From contig NC_091117.1 of assembly GCF_040183065.1 (NCBI RefSeq), positions 107,128,001 through 107,192,000 on the forward strand: a stretch of DNA of 64,000 bases, read 5' to 3'. The stretch comes from Periplaneta americana. Its lineage: Eukaryota; Arthropoda; Insecta; Blattodea; Blattidae. A model generated the notes under the pieces. It did not search any database, had not been told where the DNA came from, and saw only the letters and a program-made list of their open reading frames with translations. This document shows positions 56,673 to 64,000 of this stretch, in pieces. The translations under genes were made by a program, and so were the position numbers. Each line of letters begins with the position of its first letter. Within the stretch, counting starts at the first letter, position 1.

Positions 56673-58120
56673 ACATTCAGATATTGATTGACAAGGATAT
56701 CTGTATGTTTCCTGTCACTGTATGAATATTCCATCAATAGGTAATTTTTTCTTGTACTGTTGATTACAACTTTGCCCATCTATTTCACTTCATAAATGAG
56801 AGATGATAGAAGCTTATGAAATTATGGTAATGATAGTATATCTCTGCTCATCTATTTAATTTTATGGATGGATGGATGAAGAAGTGATGGAATGATGCAG
56901 AAAAAAATAGGAGTACTTTGAGCTCTTTGTCCATCGTGAATTCCACTTGAACTCTCAAGGATTTCAACTTGGGTCCCTGTGGGAATGGACACTAGCTATT
57001 CATTCAGTGTAGTGTATTTTTACCGTGTTAAGTTTTATTTGTATAATTTGCCAGTGAATAATAAATAGTGAGATCATATTAATATTAAATAAATTTTCTA
57101 CTTTAAATATGTGCTTGGAACATTTCATAACACTGTCCATTTGGCTCAAATGAATTTTGCCTCATAACGGTTCGTCCATAAAGCGCATTTTGACATTCAT
57201 ACTTGAGCAATGTATTTTATACCAACTCTCTCGAAGAGTGAAATTATGTATATAGTTCCTTTATTATTTAATTCTGTATGAAAACATTGAGCAGTGACCA
57301 AATTGCGGATTGTACCTATTGGTATGTGAGTGATGAAAGAGACATGGGGCACTTATCCTGAAAAATTTCTAAAATACAGTCAAAACTCCTTTGAAAGTAC
57401 AGATATGAAATTCTGGAATTGGCCACATTTTTTTAGTGATGTATTATGACCAGAGTGTAAATGTACAGACTGTAAATGACGAATGTGTTGATAAGAGGCC
57501 AACCTACACGTTAGTGGATGGCCATAGCACTTCAAAAGTATGTTGTTACTGTATTTTGAAAGATTTTGTGACAAAACTGGACACATAATATTAACAATAG
57601 TACTACATTGACTTGTGGAGCCAAACCACAGGTAGCATTATGTTCAACTAAATATGTTAAGGTCGTATTATTTGAAGTGTGAGTGAAATATTTATATTTG
57701 AATTGTGCATGATTTTATTTGCGGGAATGTGGCAGCACTATGACATAACAGTCGTTGAGTCATGTTGATAGGTTTTAAACTTCAAGTCCAGCTATAATTT
57801 GTAGTCTCCTGATTTGTAGTTAATTCACATGGAGTAACATCAGCAGTTCAAAAACAGAAAGAAGCTTTCAGAAATATTTTTTGCTTATTGTTAAGAATAA
57901 TTTGTATCTTTCTTCATCAGTTCTATCTCCCCTTGTATCACCAACTTACAATCCAATGCAGTGGAGGGGAGCATATTATCCTTTGACCAAAACTGGACAG
58001 CGTACATCCAGTTCTGTGGATGGAAGATAAATCTCTTCCATTGCCCATGCTGGAAATCGAATCATGGACTCCTTGGTTGGAAAGCACATATATATTATCC
58101 ACATAGCCAAGGTGACAGCA

Positions 58121-58123
<3 letters not shown>
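56673..58123. other. No gene recognised
   Basis: AT-rich spacer; no coding features identified. Confidence 0.4.

Positions 58124-58174
<51 letters not shown>
58124..58174 (+). repeat. (CA)n microsatellite
   Basis: About 25 CA units. Valine-cysteine and threonine-histidine frames over it are artefacts. Confidence 0.96.
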
Positions 58175-58176
<2 letters not shown>

Positions 58177-61100
58177 CAAAGATCTTACAAGTTTTATTTG
58201 CCTGAATTTTTAGACAGGATATTATACAATTTTATACCTTAATTGTCAGATTAATTATTCCTACAATATGTATTTCTTAGTTTGACTCCCTACCTATCCC
58301 CCATTGCTTGCTTTTACTGCAATTGGCATTTTGTCAGGCGGATTCTTTCTCGTAAAAGGAAGCTGAGAAAGAATGAAAGGAATTTCCATGTTAGCATATC
58401 AGAATGCAAAGACATTTGAAAATCACGTTTATTAGTTTTTTAATTGTTGTGTTTGTGCGTGAAATTACTTTGAGATGTCGAAGATAATGCTCGTTTTCGT
58501 CATCCTTCTTAATGATCACTGGTTTCTGACACTTACCTACATATAATAATTTACCACATATTGAAATCCAGTTTTCTTTACTTCATATCACTTTGTGAAA
58601 TGTTCGTACTAAACATAGCTTCAAGGGACAATGTAAGATATGCCAGCAGCATGCTATATACATATAAAAATGTTGAATTCATTATGTTGTTGTTACTCCT
58701 TGAATGTTTCACATTGCAATTTTAAGAAATCCCTATCATAAAACCAGTAAAGAGTGTTGCCAGAAGTTTCATGTTATGTGCAAAACTGGAGATATCTGTA
58801 ATCTTAATGTTTTGTAGGGAACATGTGGTCTTGCTGCTATATACTGAGCTCTGTATTTCTGGTTTACATTGACAATCTCTGATTCTGTTATTCAATTGAC
58901 TGAACAGTTTCAAATCGTTGTTTTTATGAAACCTCTTATGTGACAGTACAGAAAATAATTTTTCAAGAGGAAGAAAAAATTAAGTAAATATCAATAGGCA
59001 TACACTGATCCTCGATGATGTCATTTATGTTCATCATATTCACCAACGTTTTCTACCGAATTATTTCAAATTCTTATGTATGCTCATTAATTTTTAATTA
59101 ACCTTTTCTTCCTACTGAAATAGTTATTTATGTAACTAGGACAGAAAGTGATACTTTTATGTATGAGTGAGACATTTATGGACGAGGCGTTAGCAAAGTC
59201 CGGAATTTCGAAACAAGTGCACGAAAGACACTTTAGTACTAGTTACGTACAATATTTTTTGGCATAACTACATGGAAATTTTATGTGAATTAATTAACTT
59301 ATTAATTAATCACAGACTGTTCAGAGTTTTGAGGAGTCACGGCCTTCTAATACTACAACGTCTTTATAGTACATCTAATCATAACTATATTATGTTACTG
59401 TGACAACTTTGTGATATTTGTACAGACAAATGAATCTAACAATGTTTTTGCTGTATGCGTACAGCAAAGAAGAACTTTCTAATAATGTGTTATGAAGAAC
59501 AGCAGTTTCCATGTAGGTGTGCCAAAAATTATTTTCTCTACCGTCCCATAGGAGATTTCATAAAAATGACGACGATACGCTAAGGTTACTATGGACTTTG
59601 TGTGTAAAAGGACTTGAGTTCTTTGATTTCTTATTCTCCTTTGAAAGCCCATATCAGGTCAACCGTTTTTTTATTGTATCTTTTGGGTAAACATTTTATA
59701 CTAGAGATTGGAAGTACCATGATTTTGTGATAACATTGTGATGCTCAATATGAATCTTTTTTTCTCAAAGAGAAAATTGTCTATTGCAGTTTATGTAATC
59801 AATGATCAATATCATGCTTTTAATATAAAAGTAGGCTATTTATTCTGTTCAGTTCACAAATTTTTCTTAAAAGAATGTTAGCATCCAACTTTTCTTAATT
59901 GTATTCAGTTTAATTTTATAGCACAGTTGAAATTTGTAATGATAAAAGAAAATTTCACCCTCTTCATGTGCTCAGTATAACATATAACATATAACGTGTT
60001 CAGAAGAGAGCAAGAACTATACTCGATAATCATTGTGCCCTGATGTCAATGCTAGTAGAACAGTAAAAGCAACAAAGTATTGAAAATTGTTAAATATATG
60101 ATACTCATTACTGTAAAGCAAATTTGTACTCAGGATGACTTTACTGGATGCAAGCCGCAATACATATGCCGTAATACCAGTCGAAGACTATAGAGCAGTC
60201 CATTTGGATTCCAGTGGCGGACTCTCAACACACCAATCTGATGTAAACTATACATTAATGATTTATAGATGGACAAATTATATTTCATTTCACCATAATT
60301 TTTATTATGCCACAACAAGCTAGGAAAATACATCACAATTTGCCATTCTTAATACAATGCGTGAATTTTCGTCTCGATCTTTGTTTAGATTTTATAGTTA
60401 TTCATTCAGAAAACAATTGTTTGGAAATGTATTGAATATACAACTAAACATAGCAGCTACGAGTATGTAAAGTAGCGGCAGGTGACCTAAGATAGGCCTA
60501 TAAATATTTTTCTAAGGAGAGCATTTTAAATAAAACTAAGTCAGTCTGATGTGTTATAGTACAATGTAAATATCTTATATCCTCACTTATTTCCAGTTCT
60601 CTTAAATAACACGTTAGTGAAACTACTAGACTTTATTTTAAACAGTCGTATTTTGTGCCCCATCCGTTACTACAGATACAAGTTGCTTTAGGCCTACATT
60701 TAAATTATTTTTTTTTCATCCTTGGAGTAACTCTTCTCCTGTTATATTTCCTTTACGTGAAATAACATCGAGCAAACTTCTTGGATGGAGAGGTACTTCG
60801 TAACTTCACAGATGAAAATTATCAGTTTTACTGTATAGGTCGCGCAAGGAATGATTACTGAAAAGCAGTGGTGGCGTTACTGTCTGTTTTGACTTTTGTA
60901 TGTAGGCACTCCAAGGGAACGAGAGGCGTGGGCTGATGGGAGTACTGCCTCTTCCAAGAAGATGAACAAATGGGGACATCACCTGTGGAAGTAAAGAGCG
61001 TAGCAAGAGAAAGATCCGAAGTGAATTAAACATGCAACATAATTAATGTTTACAAATGAAATAATGATACTCTGCAAGGGGAACGCTCCATCACTACATA

Positions 61101-62339
61101 ATAAAATAAACACACTTGGAACAAGACACGTATTCACATGCAGTGGAACTGAAACTAAAACCGTACTGTAACTATCACAATGCAAGACTGATTCTATCGA
61201 TGTTGTTTCTCTTCTGACTGTACTCTTGAATATTATTCAAGCTATCTCGTGATCTTTTCTGTCGCCCGTTCTTATTGCATTGTTTTGTTCACATTCCTGC
61301 TGTTGGTAATCCCTGCTTGCAAATCCTATATCTTTGATTTCACCTAAAGTGAGAGAGTAGATCATAAATTGATGCATTTTTTATTTTATTTCCCATTCAT
61401 TGTTTCAATGTCCTTTACCCTCCTTTGTATTTTCCATAGAGATAATTTCATACTATTAAACACCAGATTATTAGGAACAAATTAATGAACTCTCCTTCAT
61501 TACAGTATTCAATTGATTTTGCGATTTCCAAAGTAATAACGTAACTGGCATGGAGTTTTCTTTCACTCATATCTTGTTTCATCATATTTTAATACAGGAA
61601 TAATAATTTGAATTTCATTTTTTTTAAATTATTTTTATTCTTATTTTCCACTATATACATTTCCGTTTATAATTAGATTTGATATGTTCAATGCTTACCC
61701 ATGTTTTCGTGATAATCATTGTGGCATGTGTCATAATGTCGTCTGATGTTTGTTTAATAAGTATCTGTTAGAATTTTAGAACATACGAGGCATCTACATT
61801 GTCACCATGTGCACAACAAATACTGTTCCTCCCATTCTTCCATAAACATATGTTTCCGAACATATGTTGTAGGTTTTGAAAAAGATGCAATCTAAATCTA
61901 AGCAGGTAACCCGCCACTGATAGATGCTTGTGTACTGGAGTTGTAGGGGAGTTGGATGGAAGGGAGGGGGCGAAGCAAAGGCAGTTTACTGCACTGTCTC
62001 TGTGACGTTACTATTGCTAGTGATCATGATTACATTTTTGCTGATGCCTGCTGTAAAGCATCATGATATTTGGGATATGAATATCACTATCCCAGCCTTT
62101 GTTCTAGTCTAAAAGAATACAGTGAAATCTCAGTATAATGTACATCAGAAAATAATATAATTTATACTTTATTTTGAAAAGTATGTTATAATGAAAAAAG
62201 GAAGTTTTATCTGAGCAAAGTTGCTTTGATTCTACATTAGATATTCCACAGCATATCTTAATTTTCATTTACTGTATCTGTGTTTACAGCTCATGTAAGA
62301 TTCAACAAACTCAAACAAACAAAGTAGAAGTAATATACG
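58175..62339. other. No gene or repeat recognised
   Basis: About 4 kb of AT-rich DNA. Two spots could be exons of an unseen gene: 60906-60996 (acceptor then 29 codons and TAA) and 61924-62112 (62 codons with one hydrophobic helix). Neither is recognisable by family. Confidence 0.4.
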
Positions 62340-63116
62340 ATTAGGGAAAATACGGGAATTTTACTTGGAGCAAGTAAAGAAATAGGTTTGGAAGTAAATC
62401 CCGAAATGACAAAGTATATGATTGTGTCTCGTGACGAGAATATTATACGAAATGGAAATATAAAAATTGGAAATTTATCCTTTGAAGAGGTAGAAAAATG
62501 TAAATACCTGGGAGCAACAGTAACAAATATAAATGATATTCGGGAGGAAATTAAACACAGAATAAATATGGGAAATGCCTGTTATTATTCGGTTGAGAAG
62601 CTTTTATCATCCAATCTGTTGTCAAAAAATCTGAAAGTTAGAATTTATAAAACAGTTATATTACCGGTTGTTCTTTATGGTTGTGAAACTTGGACTCTCA
62701 CTTTGAGGGGGGAACATAGGTTAAGGGTGTTTGAGAATAAGGTGCTTAGGAAAATATTTGGAGCTAAGAGAGATGAAGTTACAGGAGAATGGAGAAAGTT
62801 ACACAACACAGACCTGCACGCATTGTATTCTTCACCTGACATAATTAAGAACATTAAATCCAGACGTTTGAGATGGGCAGGGCATGTAACATGTATGGGC
62901 GAAACCAGAAATGCATATAGAGTGTTAATTGGGAGACCGGAGGGAAAAAGACCTTTAAGGAGGCTGAGACGTAGATGGAAAGATAATATTAAAATGGATT
63001 TGAGGGAGTGGGATATGATAATACAGACTGGATTAATCTTGCTCAGGATAGGGACCAATGACGGGCTTATGTGAGGGCAGCAATGAACCTCCGGGTTTCT
63101 TAAAAGCCAGTAAGTA
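62340..63116 (+). pseudogene. 5'-truncated LINE, family L, C-terminal end
   Basis: The open frame 62388-63074 matches the C-terminal part of the LINE at 38130-39720: NPEMTKYMIVSRDENIIRN, EEVEKCKYLGATVTNIND, YGCETWTLTL, RRLRWAGHVTCMGE and GRPEGKRPLRRLRRRWKDN. It begins just after the catalytic YADD region, so it is truncated. It has an intact frame until near the end, where a small change alters the last residues. The 3' end reads CTTAAAAGCCAGTAAGTAA. Confidence 0.87.
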
Positions 63117-64000
63117 ATATAATGTTACTCAATTTTAAAATTATAACACAAAGAAACTATTAGAGTTAAAAAAAAAATACTATATATAATAAATATACAC
63201 ATGGTACAGTACAATAAACGAAATTTGAAGAAGTTCTTGTCTTTAATTTTGAAAACAGGTTTTTTTTATTTTGCTGCACTCCTTAGTCACTTGTGGTGGT
63301 CAGGAAAATGAATTAAGACTAGGAAAAATGTTTGTGGAGTCATGCAAAATTTTTTTTTCTCAATAATTTATCATTTACATATTATTAAAGTTTACCCAAT
63401 GACATGAGAATCAATCATTATTGCTAGACACAACGTAGAACAAAGGTCATATGCATGCAAGATGCTATATTAATACTACGTTTCTAGTCAACATGTTCAA
63501 ATTAAGATCTACAACCAACAATAGATGAAATAAAGATGCAAAAATTAAAAAATATCAACTTATTTTCGTATGTAATAATTAAATTATTGCAAGTAATGAT
63601 AACATAAAAATGAAATAGCTTTGCATTATAATGTATGGAATTTTAGTGGGAGATTTAAAATATGTATGCAAAACTGAAAAATGTGCTAGACTGATGTACT
63701 TGATATCACATTTAACTTGTAAATTGATTATGATTACATTTCATCTTTAAACATTGCACATTATGTGTGTGCACTTTCATTTTATCACTCAAAATGTGGA
63801 ATATATATTTCAGTGGTCTTAAATTTGAACTCGTTAGTAATTGTTACCTCATATAAAATTCTTTGCTTGCTATATTTGTAGGATGATATCACATATAGTC
63901 TCTCTAATAAATTCATTCATTTCAATATGTACAAGGTTTTGTAAGATGTATGTAGGATTTTTAAATAACTTTTGGTTGTATATTAAACGTCTTCTAATTT
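63117..64000. other. No gene recognised
   Basis: AT-rich sequence to the window edge; nothing identified. Confidence 0.4.

Noticed and set aside
60135..60323. 62-codon frame starting MTLLDASRNTYAV as an exon
   Set aside because: An acceptor-like CAG precedes it, but frames on both strands are open by chance and no family is recognisable.

Overview
The window is AT-rich, intron-containing eukaryotic DNA made mostly of transposable elements, with one recognisable host gene. The best organism guess is an insect, probably a cockroach or relative. The clues are a crowded mix of mariner, hAT, P/THAP-like, Penelope-like, Jockey-like, CR1-like and Ty3/gypsy elements, several tRNA-headed SINEs, and frequent TAGGCCTA motifs. 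The species guess rests on remembered repeat families and is an inference.

Layout. 1-2548 (minus) is most of a THAP-domain P-element/THAP9-like transposase, running off the left edge; its reading frame is broken once, in a T8 run. 3880-5150 and 28085-29566 are decayed members of an insect transposase-like family (conserved G-Q-N motif; probably what Pfam calls DUF7869). 6217-10170 holds two abutting hAT relics. 10514-12720 (minus) is a CR1/L2-like LINE that ends in a tetranucleotide tail. 12957-13950 is a Penelope-like element with a GIY-YIG domain and, downstream of it, a hammerhead ribozyme-like core.

15382-22355 is a nest: an older repeat R, a complete but broken hAT inside it (15745-21202, 8-bp target duplication), and a Jockey-type retrotransposon inside the hAT (18134-20799, 15-bp duplication). 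A second copy of R at 35987-37490 keeps the empty hAT target site. 22727-24518 and 32605-34228 are foldback MITEs of one family, each split by another transposon. The insertion in the second belongs to the same family as the element at 30954-32429. That family has CAACGAGTTAG ends and 8-bp duplications, and its longer member carries a THAP start exon, so it looks like a non-autonomous P-superfamily lineage.

39880-46254 is a nearly full-length Ty3/gypsy element (minus) with 789/790-bp LTRs that differ at about eight positions. It has an intact gag, a primer-binding site, a polypurine tract and a pol interrupted mostly by TAG codons. 47377-50317 is a three-exon host gene whose conceptual protein matches actin maturation protease (ACTMAP, the C19orf54 family). 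It is followed by two internally deleted mariners, several SINEs, microsatellites and, near the right end, a 5'-truncated LINE.

Apart from the ACTMAP gene, almost everything recognised is parasitic DNA. The main biological interest is in the nesting order, the P-like family, the Penelope ribozyme candidate and the pattern of stop codons in the gypsy pol.
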